A stretch of 64,000 nt of DNA from JABWAM01 sp964653025 (GCA_964653025.1 CAZZBZ010000004.1:1-64000); one strand, 5' to 3'. Shown: positions 25,991 through 35,378, numbered from the stretch's first letter. Made by a program: numbers and translations. The notes: generated by a model from the letters alone, not told the origin.

Positions 25991-27826
25991 GTGCCCCTCG
26001 CCTCCCGCTTCGCACTCGCACTGGTTCTCCTGGCCGGGAGCTCGTTCGCCGCGCCGCCCATCTTCCCTCTCAAGGACGTGAAGCCCGGACTGCGCGGCGA
26101 GTGCCACACGGTTTTCGCCGGCACCCGCGTGCAGGCCTTCCCTTTCGAGGTGATGGGTGTGGCGAAGGATTTTGCCGGCCCCGGCCGCGACATCATCTGG
26201 TGCAAGATGCTCGACGACCCCACGAAGCAGATGGTCGTCGCCGGCGGCATGAGTGGCAGCCCCTGCCTCATTGACGGGAAGAACATGGGTGCCCTCGCTT
26301 ACGGGTGGACGTTTAACAAGGACCCGATCTTCGGCGTCCAACCGATCGAGTCCATGCTCGAGCTCTTCGAGTTCCGCGGCAACACGCGCGGCGGGCGCTC
26401 CCTCTTTGGCGACAAATCCTCCCCCCCACGCTCCTCCCCGGGCGTGCGGATGCTCAGTGCGCTGGCCGGTTTCGCGCTTCCCCCCGGACAAGCCCTTTCC
26501 GAACCGACCGCCAGCCCCATCCCCCTGCCCCTCGAGATCGGGGGCCTGCACCCGCTCGCCAGGGAGCCGGTTGCTCGCGCCCTCCAGGAAGCGGGGTTCT
26601 TCCCGATCTTCGGCGGCGGCGGCGCGAGCCAGGGCGGCCTGGGTGACGCCTCGGACCTGGTCCCCGGCTCCCCGCTCACCGGCCTCATCGCGCGCGGCGA
26701 CCTCAGCATGGCCGCCACGGGAACCCTCACATGGCGCGACGGAGACCGCGTCCTCGCATTCGGGCACCCCTTCCTCGGCGCGGGTGCCATCGCGATCCCC
26801 ATGGGCAAAGCCGAGATCATCGGGATCGTCTCCAGCTACATGCGCTCGTTCAAGATGGCCAACAAGGGACCCGTGGTCGGCACCCTCACCCAGGACCGGA
26901 TGTCGGCGGTCGCCGGCTTCATCGGACGCGTCCCGAAGATGGTACCGATGACGGTCAAGGTCACCCGCGAGGGGGCCTCCCCCCGCACGCACCGGCTCGA
27001 GTTCTGCGATAACAAGTTCTTCACCCTTTCCGTCTACCAGACCGCCCTCCTCCAGTTCCTCGCAAACGTCATGGAGCAGAGCGAAGAGGGCACCCTCGCA
27101 ATCCGAAGCGAGGTCCGCCTCAAGGGCGCCCCGCCCCTCGTCTTCGAGGACATGTTCACAGGGGAAAGGGGCTCCTGGGCTCTCGATTCGGTGGTGGGAC
27201 CCGCCATGCAACTCGGCAGCCTGTACGCGAACGACTTCGCGCAACCCGAGATTGAATCGGTCGCCGTCGAGGCCTCCTTCCGCCCCGCGGTCCACCAGCT
27301 CTCCATCGAGCAGCTCTCCGCCGAACCCCTTGAGGCCCGTCCGGGGGACGCCGTGCGCCTCCGCGCCATCTTCCAGCCCTGGCACGGCAAGCGGATCAGC
27401 AGGGAGTTCGAAGCCCGGATCCCCGAGGAAGCCAAGTCCGGCGAGGTGCAGGTCGTGCTCGCCGACGCGGCTCGTGCCAGCCAGCTTACCGGGAAGAGCG
27501 CCCTGCGGGGCGGCGGTTTCGTCATCACGGTCGGCGGCGCGCCGGATTTTTCGACCGCCGCGCGCAACCTCGAGGAGACCGTGCTCGGCCTCAATGACCG
27601 CCGGCCCTCCGACCGCCTCTATCTCCTCGTCACCCGCGCCGCGGAGGGGCTCAACCTCGGCGAACGCCACCTGCCGGCGCTTCCCGAGTCCGTCCGCAAA
27701 CTCATTGCCGGGGATTCCACCGCGGGTTCCCCCTCCCGACTTTCGACCCTGATCCTTTCCGAGACCCAGGTTCCGATGCAGGCCCGCGTCGAGGGCAGCC
27801 GGAGCGTCACCATCCGAATCAAATGA
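25991..27826 (+). CDS. Secreted SpoIVB-like S55 peptidase domain protein
   Basis: A 611-residue exported protein (signal peptide about 1-20) with a GTG start. Residues about 25-120 and 220-330 contain the SpoIVB S55 landmarks: IFPLKDVKPGLRGECHTVF, the nucleophile Ser in VAGGMSGSPCLIDGK, and FGHPFLGAGAI. In spore formers SpoIVB is a signalling serine protease; in other bacteria the domain is found in secreted proteins of unknown role, and no sporulation genes are seen here. The stop overlaps the start of the next gene in ATGA, so the two products are likely made together. Confidence 0.78.
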   Translation: MPLASRFALALVLLAGSSFAAPPIFPLKDVKPGLRGECHTVFAGTRVQAFPFEVMGVAKDFAGPGRDIIWCKMLDDPTKQMVVAGGMSGSPCLIDGKNMGALAYGWTFNKDPIFGVQPIESMLELFEFRGNTRGGRSLFGDKSSPPRSSPGVRMLSALAGFALPPGQALSEPTASPIPLPLEIGGLHPLAREPVARALQEAGFFPIFGGGGASQGGLGDASDLVPGSPLTGLIARGDLSMAATGTLTWRDGDRVLAFGHPFLGAGAIAIPMGKAEIIGIVSSYMRSFKMANKGPVVGTLTQDRMSAVAGFIGRVPKMVPMTVKVTREGASPRTHRLEFCDNKFFTLSVYQTALLQFLANVMEQSEEGTLAIRSEVRLKGAPPLVFEDMFTGERGSWALDSVVGPAMQLGSLYANDFAQPEIESVAVEASFRPAVHQLSIEQLSAEPLEARPGDAVRLRAIFQPWHGKRISREFEARIPEEAKSGEVQVVLADAARASQLTGKSALRGGGFVITVGGAPDFSTAARNLEETVLGLNDRRPSDRLYLLVTRAAEGLNLGERHLPALPESVRKLIAGDSTAGSPSRLSTLILSETQVPMQARVEGSRSVTIRIK

Positions 27827-30063
27827 AACCGTTCCCCCTCGCGCTCCTCGCCGTCCTCGCCGCCCTTCCCTGTGGTGCCGTCCAGACGCAGAAGTCCACC
27901 CAGGATTCCTTCGCCGACTTCGCCGAAGGGGAAGCCCGGGGCACCGCTGTCTCCTCGGATGGCTTCCTCCGCCTCGGGATCGAGGCGACCCGACTCGCCA
28001 CCCTCCCCGTCCCCACCGTATGGACCGCCGTGCGGGCAGCCGACGGCACGCTTTATGTCGCCGCCGGTAACGAAGGGCAGGTCTTCCGCGTCGGCAAAGA
28101 CGGCAAGCCGGAGGAATACTTCAAGGCGAAGGAGATCCAGGTCCATGCCCTTGTGCTCGACCGCAACGGCGTCCTCTTCGCCGGTGCCTCCCCCGATGGG
28201 AAGGTCTACCGCATCGAGGGCCCCGGGAAGTCCTCGGTCTTTTTCGAGCCGAAGGAGAAGTACATCTGGGCGCTCGCCTTCGACGCCGACGGCCACCTCT
28301 TCGCCGCCACCGGCGACAAGGGCAAACTCTTCAAGATCACCGCCGCCGGCAAGGGCGGCGTGTTCTACGACAGCGACGAGACCCACCTGCGTTCCCTGTT
28401 GCTCGACGCGAAGAAGCGGCTCTGGGCGGGCAGCGACGGCAACGGCATCGTCTACCGCTTCGATTCGACCTCCGGCGAAACCGGCGCACCCTTCGCCGCT
28501 TACGACTCCGACTTCCGCGAGATCACCGCCATGGCGGCGGCCCCCGACGGGGCCGTCTTCGTCGCCGCCATGGGCGATGGAAAATCCTCCCGTTCCCCCG
28601 GTCTTTCGATGTCATCCATGCCCAAGCCTCCCTCGGGCGCCGCCGGAAACGCCATCGCGGCGATGATGGAAGCGTCCGCCAAGGCCGAGGACCCGGGCGG
28701 AAGCTCGAGTGGCCAGGACAAACCCGGTGCGGGCGAGATCGTGCGCATCGGCCTCGACGGGGCCACGGAGCGCTGGTGGAGCGACAGCGAGGACGTCCAC
28801 GCCCTCGCCGTCACCGGCCCCGCACGCGTCTGGGCGGGAACGGGGCGCAAGGGCAAGCTCATCCAACTCACGGGGCCGAGGTCCTGGACCATTCTCAACC
28901 AACTCGAAGCCGAGACGATCACGGCCCTCTTGCCTCGCGGCGGGGAAGGTTGGATCGCCACCACCTCCACCGCCGGCGCGCTCTGGGCGTTGCCCGGGAC
29001 GCCCGCGCGGAAGGGTTCCTTCGAGTCGAAGGTCCTCGATGCGCGCGCCTCAGCGCGCTGGGGGGTCGCCGACTGGCGCGCCGGTGGCGCCGGCAAGGTG
29101 CGGATGCTCACGCGCACCGGCAACACCGCCAAGCCCGACAAGGTCTGGAGCGACTGGAAACCCCTCGACCCCGGTGGGCGCATCCAGAGCCCGATCGCGC
29201 GCCACCTCCAGTACAAGCTCGAGATGGAGGTCGAAGGCGCCGGGGACGGGCCTTTCGTGGACCGCGTGGACCTCTTTTACCAGCCACAGAACCAACCCCC
29301 CCGACTGGCGCGGGTCTCGGTCACCCCTGCGAACATCGAACTCGCCAAGGCCCCGAAGCCCGAGATGCCGCTGCCGCCGGTCACTGCGGCCGGGGGCGCC
29401 GGCATGGGCGCCGCGGGCGCGAACGGTCGCTCCTCCGCCTCGACAAATCCCTCCATGGGCGCGGCCATGGACGCCATGATGGCCGCCGCCCGCGGCCCCA
29501 TGCTCCAGCAGGTCAAGAAGATGGGCTGGCGTTCGGCGATCTGGCAGGCCTCCGACCCTGACAGCGACGACCTCCTCGCCCAGGTCTTCTTCCGCGCCTC
29601 GGGCGCGAAGAAGTGGATGCTCCTTCGTGGCGACCTGCGCGAGAGCTTCTTCGCCTGGGATGCCGCCACGTGGCCCGACGGGGACTACGCCCTCAAGGTC
29701 GTGGTCAGCGACCTCCCCGGCAACCTTCCCATCGAGCAGCGCAGCGACGAGATGGTGAGCGAGGTCTTCACGGTGGACAACACGGCGCCGGTGATCGTCC
29801 CCGATATTTCGCCCGAGACCCTCAAGAAGGGCTCGCTCCTCCTCGTGATCCGCGACACCACCAGCGTGGTGGACGAGGCCGAGTACTCCCTCGACGGGGC
29901 CGACTGGCGTCCACTGCTGCCCATCAGCGGCATCTACGACGCGAAGGAGAACCGCTTCGCGATCCCGATCGCGAACCTCGCCGCCGGCGACCACTACGTC
30001 AACGTCCGCGCCAGCGACTCCGCCAACAACATCGCCAGCGCCACAATCCACTTCAGGAAGTAG
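27823..30063 (+). CDS. Secreted beta-propeller protein coupled to the S55 peptidase
   Basis: A 746-residue exported protein with a signal peptide (about 1-18). Residues about 60-240 and 320-400 consist of repeated blades such as GTLYVAAGNEGQVFRVGKDG, GVLFAGASPDGKVYRIEG and GHLFAATGDKGKLFKITAAG. These are typical of a beta-propeller of the NHL/WD40-like class. The rest has fibronectin-like and Ala/Gly/Met-rich linker segments, with a C-terminal beta domain. It probably binds protein or glycan rather than catalysing. The ATGA overlap with the S55 peptidase suggests a functional pair, perhaps substrate or inhibitor and protease. Confidence 0.75.
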   Translation: MKPFPLALLAVLAALPCGAVQTQKSTQDSFADFAEGEARGTAVSSDGFLRLGIEATRLATLPVPTVWTAVRAADGTLYVAAGNEGQVFRVGKDGKPEEYFKAKEIQVHALVLDRNGVLFAGASPDGKVYRIEGPGKSSVFFEPKEKYIWALAFDADGHLFAATGDKGKLFKITAAGKGGVFYDSDETHLRSLLLDAKKRLWAGSDGNGIVYRFDSTSGETGAPFAAYDSDFREITAMAAAPDGAVFVAAMGDGKSSRSPGLSMSSMPKPPSGAAGNAIAAMMEASAKAEDPGGSSSGQDKPGAGEIVRIGLDGATERWWSDSEDVHALAVTGPARVWAGTGRKGKLIQLTGPRSWTILNQLEAETITALLPRGGEGWIATTSTAGALWALPGTPARKGSFESKVLDARASARWGVADWRAGGAGKVRMLTRTGNTAKPDKVWSDWKPLDPGGRIQSPIARHLQYKLEMEVEGAGDGPFVDRVDLFYQPQNQPPRLARVSVTPANIELAKAPKPEMPLPPVTAAGGAGMGAAGANGRSSASTNPSMGAAMDAMMAAARGPMLQQVKKMGWRSAIWQASDPDSDDLLAQVFFRASGAKKWMLLRGDLRESFFAWDAATWPDGDYALKVVVSDLPGNLPIEQRSDEMVSEVFTVDNTAPVIVPDISPETLKKGSLLLVIRDTTSVVDEAEYSLDGADWRPLLPISGIYDAKENRFAIPIANLAAGDHYVNVRASDSANNIASATIHFRK

Positions 30064-30105
30064 CTCTCAACCGCAGTTCTTGGTGTGGGAGGCGCGGCTG
30101 TATTC

Positions 30106-30125
30106 CCCCGAACGCATTTTCGGGG
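30106..30125. repeat. Short hairpin between propeller gene and vapC
   Basis: CCCCGAA (30106-30112) pairs with TTCGGGG (30119-30125) around a six-base loop, between two convergent genes. It could serve as a weak terminator for either, but there is no T-tract on either side. Confidence 0.3.
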
Positions 30126-30155
30126 CGCGCGAATTCTGCTCCGACGCAAACTCCT

Positions 30156-30584
30156 TCAGATCAAGATCTCCACCCGAAGCCCCGGAAAACGACGAAACCC
30201 CCGGTCAAAGGTGACCAGACCCCATCCCCCGGCCCGCGCGAACGCTGCCAGATAAGCGTCGGTTTCCGCGCACTGTCCCTTGCGGATCGCAACGGTGACT
30301 CCACGCCACGCCGCCTCAAGCCCCTTGGGCTCCTCGATCCGAAGGAATCGATCATCTTCCATCATCAGGTCCCAGCCGCGCCAAAACTCGGCGGGAGAGA
30401 GCGTCTCCTCCTTCATCACCACGGGCTGCGTGAGGATACGCAGGGCGCTCATCTGGGCGATGCGACAGACGAGCACCAAACCCGGTGCGCGCTGCCCATC
30501 GAGCCATCGAACCGCCGCCCCCGAATGCCGATGCCGCGCATGCAGGAGCGCGACGAGGACGTTGACATCAACGAGCGCGTCCAT
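30156..30584 (-). CDS. vapC: VapC-type PIN ribonuclease toxin
   Basis: A 142-residue PIN-domain protein. The acidic residues of the metal-dependent nuclease site are visible in DALVDVNVLVALLH at the N-terminus, CAETDAYLAAFA in the middle and LVTFDRGF near the end. VapC toxins cleave tRNA or rRNA and are held by VapB. The coding region overlaps the end of the antitoxin by about 17 bases, the usual coupled order. An alternative start four codons upstream (30596) is possible. Confidence 0.88.
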   Translation of the reverse strand: MDALVDVNVLVALLHARHRHSGAAVRWLDGQRAPGLVLVCRIAQMSALRILTQPVVMKEETLSPAEFWRGWDLMMEDDRFLRIEEPKGLEAAWRGVTVAIRKGQCAETDAYLAAFARAGGWGLVTFDRGFRRFPGLRVEILI

Positions 30585-30831
30585 GGCGGCGAACATCCTC
30601 CCCGTCCTCCAAGCGAGCGAGGTCGGCGTTGGTCAGGCTCATGGTTCCCGGTGCCCGGGAGGAAAAGATGGGGAACGCGGCCCGCCGCCGGCGGTATACA
30701 TCTGGCACCGGGATCTCCAACTCGCGGGCCAGGGCCTCTCCCACGAGGTTTCGCAGCGTGGTTCCCCGCTCCACGGCGGTGATCTTCGCGCGCCGCACCA
30801 TCTCATCGGGCAGATCAAGGGTGGTCTTCAT
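30568..30831 (-). CDS. vapB: VapB-type antitoxin with ribbon-helix-helix N-terminus
   Basis: An 87-residue protein whose first 40 residues (MKTTLDLPDEMVRRAKITAV, ERGTTLRNLVGEAL) match ribbon-helix-helix DNA-binding antitoxins; the rest is a toxin-binding tail. It precedes vapC with a short overlap. AGGAAA lies about 10 bases before the start. Just upstream are two TTCCTGT copies (30841-30847 and 30857-30863), 16 bases apart, which could form the operator for autoregulation. The operator role is inference. Confidence 0.85.
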   Translation of the reverse strand: MKTTLDLPDEMVRRAKITAVERGTTLRNLVGEALARELEIPVPDVYRRRRAAFPIFSSRAPGTMSLTNADLARLEDGEDVRRHGRAR

Positions 30832-31137
30832 GCGCCCAGTTTCCTGTATTCCCATATTCCTGTTAAACTGAGAACAACATCCCCATCCTCGCATCGGCGG
30901 CTTCTCCGGAGGGGATTTATCTGCACCATGATATGACATTGAACCGACACGTTTTCGTTTTCTTCCCCGAAACCCGTCGAAAACAATAACGGGAAACCTC
31001 ATCAATCATTCAAGCTTGCGGCGCGGCGAGACAAGGCCCTGTCGAAACTCTGATGGGAAGGCGGCAGACGGGACCTTTCTTCCGTTCCCGCTCATTTTGC
31101 GTTTTACATTGGCCGCTGCGCATTGCTCATTGCTCCC
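30832..31137. other. Divergent intergenic region between vapBC and holB
   Basis: This stretch of 306 bases holds the likely vapBC promoter/operator at its left end. At its right end are word-like repeats (CATTG.. and GCTCATTGCTC) of the kind found in other gaps of this window. No gene or RNA was recognised. Confidence 0.5.
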
Positions 31138-32085
31138 GTGCCTTGGTCCGACCTCTCCTCCCAGCCACTCGTCTGCGACCTCCTGAAGCGGTCGTTGAAG
31201 AACGATCGCATCCACCACGCATGGATCCTCGCCGGGGAGGAGTTGGAAACCGAGCCGGTCGCGCTCGGTTTCGCCCGTGCGCTCAACTGCGAAAAGAACG
31301 ACGGTGATTTCTGCGGCAAGTGCCCCTCCTGCGCCGACATCGCCGCGGGACGCCACCCGGACGTCAGCGCCCTCCGCGCCGCTTCAAAATCCCGCCAGAT
31401 CCTCATCCCGCAGCTTCGCGAGTTGGAGCGCGGCATCTACCTCAAGGCCAGCCGCGCCCGCCACAAGGTGGCCATCATCCACACCGCCGACCGGATGAAC
31501 GATCCCGCGCAAAACGCGTTCCTCAAGACGCTCGAAGAACCCCCCCCGCGCACCGTCTTTCTCCTCCTCACCGAAGAGTCCCAGCAGCTCCGAGAAACCG
31601 TGCTCTCCCGTTGCCTGCGCGTGCCGTTCCGCCCTGCGGCCAACCGCCCGAAGGATGAACGCGAGAAACAGGTCGAGGCATGGCTCGAGGAATTCCTCGC
31701 GAAAAAGACGGAGGCGCCCGCACCCTTCCGCGCCTTTGGCCTCGCCTCACGCCTCCTCGCGATGCTCAAGGCCCTCCGTGACGAGAAGCAGGCAGAGTTC
31801 GCCGCCGACTTCGACGACGCCGCGAAGGAAAGCCTCGAGCCCGCCCAGCGCGAGGCGGTTGAGAAGCAGATGGACGCCCAGTCCCAGGCCGAATACCTCC
31901 GCGAGCGGACCCGTCTCCTCAAGGGGGTCCTTCAGTGGCTCCGCGACCACGGCGCCCCGCTCGCCTCGCTCCGCCAGTTGGACGACCTCGCACGCCTCCT
32001 CGGGCGAAACGTCCACGAACCCCTCGCCCTCGAGGTCGCCTTCCTCCAGATCACCGAGGCCGGCCTCGGTGAGGCGCGCACCTGA
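31138..32085 (+). CDS. holB: DNA polymerase III delta' subunit
   Basis: A 315-residue clamp-loader protein of the delta'/gamma family. The zinc-binding cysteines are present (NCEKNDGDFCGKCPSC), as are RHKVAIIHTADRMNDPAQNA, the sensor-like FLKTLEEPPP and the SRC motif in LSRCLRVPF, which supplies the arginine finger. The P-loop is degenerate (AGEELETEP instead of GxxGxGKT), as expected for a non-ATP-binding delta' subunit. The GTG at 31138 is preferred; a TTG five codons earlier is also possible. It overlaps no neighbour and is followed 29 bases later by the GH30 gene. Confidence 0.85.
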   Translation: MPWSDLSSQPLVCDLLKRSLKNDRIHHAWILAGEELETEPVALGFARALNCEKNDGDFCGKCPSCADIAAGRHPDVSALRAASKSRQILIPQLRELERGIYLKASRARHKVAIIHTADRMNDPAQNAFLKTLEEPPPRTVFLLLTEESQQLRETVLSRCLRVPFRPAANRPKDEREKQVEAWLEEFLAKKTEAPAPFRAFGLASRLLAMLKALRDEKQAEFAADFDDAAKESLEPAQREAVEKQMDAQSQAEYLRERTRLLKGVLQWLRDHGAPLASLRQLDDLARLLGRNVHEPLALEVAFLQITEAGLGEART

Positions 32086-32114
32086 CGGCTCCTTCGCATC
32101 TCACCGTCCTCTAA

Positions 32115-33539
32115 ATGATCAAACCCCGCCACCTCCTTTGCTGTCTCGCTCTCTTCTTCTTCGTCTTCGGGATGGACCTCTCCGCCGCCCCCCCGCCTGC
32201 GAAACCCGCCACATCCCCGACGGTTCACTTCGTTTCCCTCGAGGGAAAGATCACCTCCTCCCCGATCGTTGAGCACCCGTGTCCCTCCTCGATCGGGGAA
32301 CCCGAACTCACGGTCCGCGTCGAGCCCCGCTTCCGCGGCCAGACCCTCGAGGGCATCGGCGGTGCCTTCAACGAGCAGGGAGGCGAGGCGATCACCCACC
32401 TCCGCGAGAAGGCCCGCGAGCGCCTGCTCACCGCCCTCTTCGACCCGAACGAGGGCGCGGGTCTCAACTTCTGCCGCGTCCCCATCGGCGCCAGCGACTT
32501 CGCCCTCTACGCTTGGAGCCTCAACGACTCCAAGGGCGACTACCCCATGACGCATTTCAGTACCCGTCGGGACGAGAGGTACCTCGTCCCTTTCATCCAG
32601 GCCGCGCGCGCGATCAACCCGGCGATGCGCCTGCATGCCTGCCCTTGGAGCCCGCCCGGCTGGCTCAAGACCACGGGCACGATGACGAATGGCGGCCAGC
32701 TCCTCGACCGTCCCGAGGTCTATCGTGCCCACGCGCTGTATCTCCGAAAGTTCGTGGAGGGCTACGCCCGCCTCGGCATCCCGATCGACCGGGTCTTCGT
32801 CCAGAACGAGCCGAACATCGAGCGCCGCTACCCCACCTGCGGGATGCCCCCGAAACAAATGGCCCGGTTCGTCATGCAGTACCTGCGTCCCGAGTTCGAT
32901 CGCACCGGGGTGAAGGCCGAGATCTGGGCGGGCACCTTCCAGGAAGGCCAGGAGACCTACGCCCAGGACTGCATGGATCTTCCCGGTTTCCGCGGGGCCA
33001 TCTCCGGCATGGGCTTCCAGTACAGCCACCCGGGGAGGATCCGTGACATCAGGATGCAGGACCCCTCGCTCAAGGTCATGCAAACCGAGGCGATGTGCTT
33101 CGACGGCGAGAACAGCCGCCCCCAGGCCCGCCTCCTCTTTGAGAACATCGTGGACCACTTCAACGCAGGGTGCACTGTCTACACCTACTGGAACATGGTC
33201 CTCAACGAAACCTCCCGCAGCGCGTGGGATTGGCGCCAGAACTCGCTGCTCATCGTGGACCGCAATACGGGCGGCATCCGATGGAACCGCGACTTCGCGA
33301 TCATGGCCCTCGTCGGCCGTACATTAAAACCCGGCGCGAAGTGGGTCGCCTCGGCACCCTCCGCCGGCCCCAACACCGCCGCCTTCCTGAACCCCGACGG
33401 GTCCCTCGCGATCCTGCTCTGGAACGAAGGCCCCCGCGTCACCTGCGAGATCCAGGTCGGCACCACCCGCACACGGGTCGAACTTCCCGCTGATTCTCCC
33501 TGTGCGATGGTTCTCCCCGGACGATTGTTTACGCCGTAA
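32115..33539 (+). CDS. Secreted GH30-family glycoside hydrolase
   Basis: A 474-residue exported enzyme (signal peptide about 1-24) of the GH30 clan. The acid/base Glu232 is seen in VFVQNEPNIE and the nucleophile Glu325 in VMQTEAMCFD. The family motifs CPWSPPGWLKT and EGIGGAFNE are present, and the C-terminal beta-sandwich supplies the NPDGSLAILLWNEG strand. GH30 enzymes include glucosylceramidases, beta-1,6-glucanases and xylanases; this one looks closest to the glucosylceramidase-like subgroup. Fits with the other carbohydrate-active genes in the window. Confidence 0.9.
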   Translation: MIKPRHLLCCLALFFFVFGMDLSAAPPPAKPATSPTVHFVSLEGKITSSPIVEHPCPSSIGEPELTVRVEPRFRGQTLEGIGGAFNEQGGEAITHLREKARERLLTALFDPNEGAGLNFCRVPIGASDFALYAWSLNDSKGDYPMTHFSTRRDERYLVPFIQAARAINPAMRLHACPWSPPGWLKTTGTMTNGGQLLDRPEVYRAHALYLRKFVEGYARLGIPIDRVFVQNEPNIERRYPTCGMPPKQMARFVMQYLRPEFDRTGVKAEIWAGTFQEGQETYAQDCMDLPGFRGAISGMGFQYSHPGRIRDIRMQDPSLKVMQTEAMCFDGENSRPQARLLFENIVDHFNAGCTVYTYWNMVLNETSRSAWDWRQNSLLIVDRNTGGIRWNRDFAIMALVGRTLKPGAKWVASAPSAGPNTAAFLNPDGSLAILLWNEGPRVTCEIQVGTTRTRVELPADSPCAMVLPGRLFTP

Positions 33540-33584
33540 ATCCACGGGAGGCATGCCTCCACAATCCCCACTTCTTCACCCCGA

Positions 33585-34472
33585 TTAAGGGGGAGGTGAG
33601 GCGGGAGCGAGGGCTGCGGCCAGCGCTTGGATGAAGGCGGGGCTGGTACCGCAGCAGCCGCCGATGAAGGAGGCTCCCGCCGCCTTCACCTTCAGCGCGT
33701 GCTTCGCAAATTCTTCGGGCGCGACGCGGTAGACGGCCTTGCCCTCCACCATCTCGGGGAGGCCGGCGTTCGCCTTGATCCAGATCGGGCGCTTCGTCGC
33801 CGCGCGGAGCCGCTCGCAGATCGGGATGTAGCCCTCGATTCCCTGGCCGCAGTTTGCGCCGATGACGTCGGCTCCCGCCTCGTCGAGTTCCGCGGCGGCC
33901 TGCTCGGGAGTCGTCCCCATCATCGTGCGGTCGTGCCCCTTGCCGGAGTCGTAGACCATGGAGACCACGCATGGCAGCCCGGTCGCCTTCCCCGCCGCGA
34001 GGGCGCAACGGGCCTCGGCCACCTCCGCGAAGGTCTCGATCACGAATCCCTGCGCCCCACCGGCGGCAAGCGCCGCCATCTGCTCGGCAAAGATCTTCTG
34101 CAGGTCCGCCTCCTCGATCTCACCCGCGGAAACCATCTTTCCCGTTGGCCCAACCGAGGCGAAGACCAACGCCCGATCGCCCGCCGCCTTGCGGGAGAGC
34201 GCGGTGCCGGCACGGTTGATCTCAAACAGCTTTTCGGCAAGTCCCTGCCGCTCGAGGACCACCCGGTTCGCGCCGAAGGTGTTCGTGAGGACCACGCGGC
34301 TGCCGGCCTCCACGTAGGAACGGGCGACCCGCTCCACGCGGTCGGGATGATCGAGGTTCCAGCAGTCGGGACACTCACCAGGGGCGAGGCCGAGCTTCTG
34401 GAACTCGGTGCCCCACCCACCGTCAGAAACCACGGGGATGGACTTCAGGAGGGATTCGAGGGTTGGGTGCAT
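33585..34472 (-). CDS. Stand-alone homocysteine S-methyltransferase domain protein
   Basis: A 295-residue Hcy-binding TIM barrel like the N-terminal module of MetH or the betaine/S-methylmethionine methyltransferases. The zinc cysteines are in GANCGQG and SFIGGCCGTSP, and the N-terminal DGGWGTEFQKLGL loop matches the family. The corrinoid protein gene lies 200 bases upstream on the same strand, with a terminator between them. Together they could do the methyl-transfer step that MetH does in one chain, but the folate-binding module is missing. The methyl donor is unknown. Confidence 0.85.
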   Translation of the reverse strand: MHPTLESLLKSIPVVSDGGWGTEFQKLGLAPGECPDCWNLDHPDRVERVARSYVEAGSRVVLTNTFGANRVVLERQGLAEKLFEINRAGTALSRKAAGDRALVFASVGPTGKMVSAGEIEEADLQKIFAEQMAALAAGGAQGFVIETFAEVAEARCALAAGKATGLPCVVSMVYDSGKGHDRTMMGTTPEQAAAELDEAGADVIGANCGQGIEGYIPICERLRAATKRPIWIKANAGLPEMVEGKAVYRVAPEEFAKHALKVKAAGASFIGGCCGTSPAFIQALAAALAPASPPP

Positions 34473-34620
34473 GGGAGGAGGGAGGGAGAGGAAAATGTAA
34501 AATGATCAACGGCCAATGAAAAATGGGCAATGGGCGGAGCGGAGAGAGGGATTTGGGCCCCAGAGCGTAAGCTACAGGCCACAGGCTTCAGGAGGGAAGC
34601 CCGGAGATAGGGGAAAAGCA

Positions 34621-34655
34621 AAAGGCCCGCCCCGCGGTTGGCGGGACGGGCCTTT
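34621..34655 (-). terminator. Intrinsic terminator of the corrinoid protein gene
   Basis: The 15-base arms (34621-34635 and 34641-34655) pair at 14 positions around a GGTTG loop. Read leftwards, the stem ends in CCTTT and is followed by TGCTTTTCC. It lies 20 bases after the corrinoid protein stop codon. A strong G+C stem followed by T-rich sequence fits a Rho-independent terminator. Confidence 0.8.
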
Positions 34656-34675
34656 GGGAAACTGTGTGGAACCGA

Positions 34676-35302
34676 TCAGACGCCGAGAACTTTCCTGGCA
34701 ACGGCCACGGCGGAGCTGGCGTTGTCGGCGTAGCCATCCGCCCCGATCTCGGTGGCGTACTGCTGCGTCACCGGCGCGCCGCCGATGATCACCTTCACGT
34801 TCGCGCGGACACCCTGGGTCTTGAGGCTCTCGATGGTGGTCTTCATCGAAGGCATCGTGGTGGTCAGCAGCGCGGAAAGTGCGATGACATTCGCGTTCTT
34901 CTCCTTCACGGCGGCGATGAACTTCTCGGGGGAGACGTCCACCCCGAGGTCAATCACCTCAAACCCACCGCCCTCGAGCATCGCGGAGACGAGGTTTTTG
35001 CCGATGTCGTGGAGGTCGCCCTTCACCGTCCCGATCGCAACGCGGCCCACGGGCTGGGCACCGGCCTTGGCGAGCAGCGGCTTGATCAGCTCGAGCGCGG
35101 CCTTCATCGCGCGCGCGGAAATGAGCAGCTCGGGCACGAAGTACTCGTTCGCCTCAAAGCGACGCCCCACCTCGGCCATCGCGGGAATCATCTGCTCGTT
35201 GACGAGCTTCTGCGGATCGGTGCCGTCAGCGAGGGCCTTCTCGGTAATGGCCTTGGCATCCTTGGCCTTACCTTCGAGCACGGCATTGTAGAGTTCCTTC
35301 AT
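34676..35302 (-). CDS. Corrinoid (B12-binding) methyltransferase protein
   Basis: A 208-residue protein with the two-part corrinoid fold: a helical cap (1-85) and a Rossmann B12 domain (86-208). The cobalamin lower-ligand motif DLHDIGKN contains His98, and VDVSPEKF, SALLTTTMPSMK and IIGGAPVT follow. This is the size and order of MtaC/MtbC-type proteins that carry methyl groups between two methyltransferases. A candidate promoter lies upstream and an intrinsic terminator downstream, so it is its own transcript. The likely partners are the homocysteine methyltransferase next door and one of the UroD-fold proteins. The methylated substrate is not evident. Confidence 0.92.
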   Translation of the reverse strand: MKELYNAVLEGKAKDAKAITEKALADGTDPQKLVNEQMIPAMAEVGRRFEANEYFVPELLISARAMKAALELIKPLLAKAGAQPVGRVAIGTVKGDLHDIGKNLVSAMLEGGGFEVIDLGVDVSPEKFIAAVKEKNANVIALSALLTTTMPSMKTTIESLKTQGVRANVKVIIGGAPVTQQYATEIGADGYADNASSAVAVARKVLGV

Positions 35303-35347
35303 ATTTTAATTAAGTGGGATGGGGTGAATGGGGTGAGAGAACGGGGG

Positions 35348-35378
35348 ATTATTGGTCAGATGGGGCGGCGAACGTCAA
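35348..35378 (-). promoter_or_regulatory. Candidate promoter of the corrinoid protein gene
   Basis: Read leftwards, TTGACG (35373-35378) is followed after 19 bases by AATAAT (35348-35353). The -35 match is good, but the spacing is longer than ideal. It lies 46 bases before the start codon, in an otherwise gene-free stretch. Confidence 0.35.

Noticed and set aside
25886..27670. N-terminal extension of the UroD-fold gene over the S55 peptidase
   Set aside because: The frame stays open antisense to the S55 gene, but the family N-terminus and AAGGAG fix the start at 25885.
34473..34675. Possible B12 or SAM riboswitch near the corrinoid/Hcy methyltransferase genes
   Set aside because: No conserved B12-box or SAM-I core could be recognised; the stretch contains a terminator and word-like repeats only.
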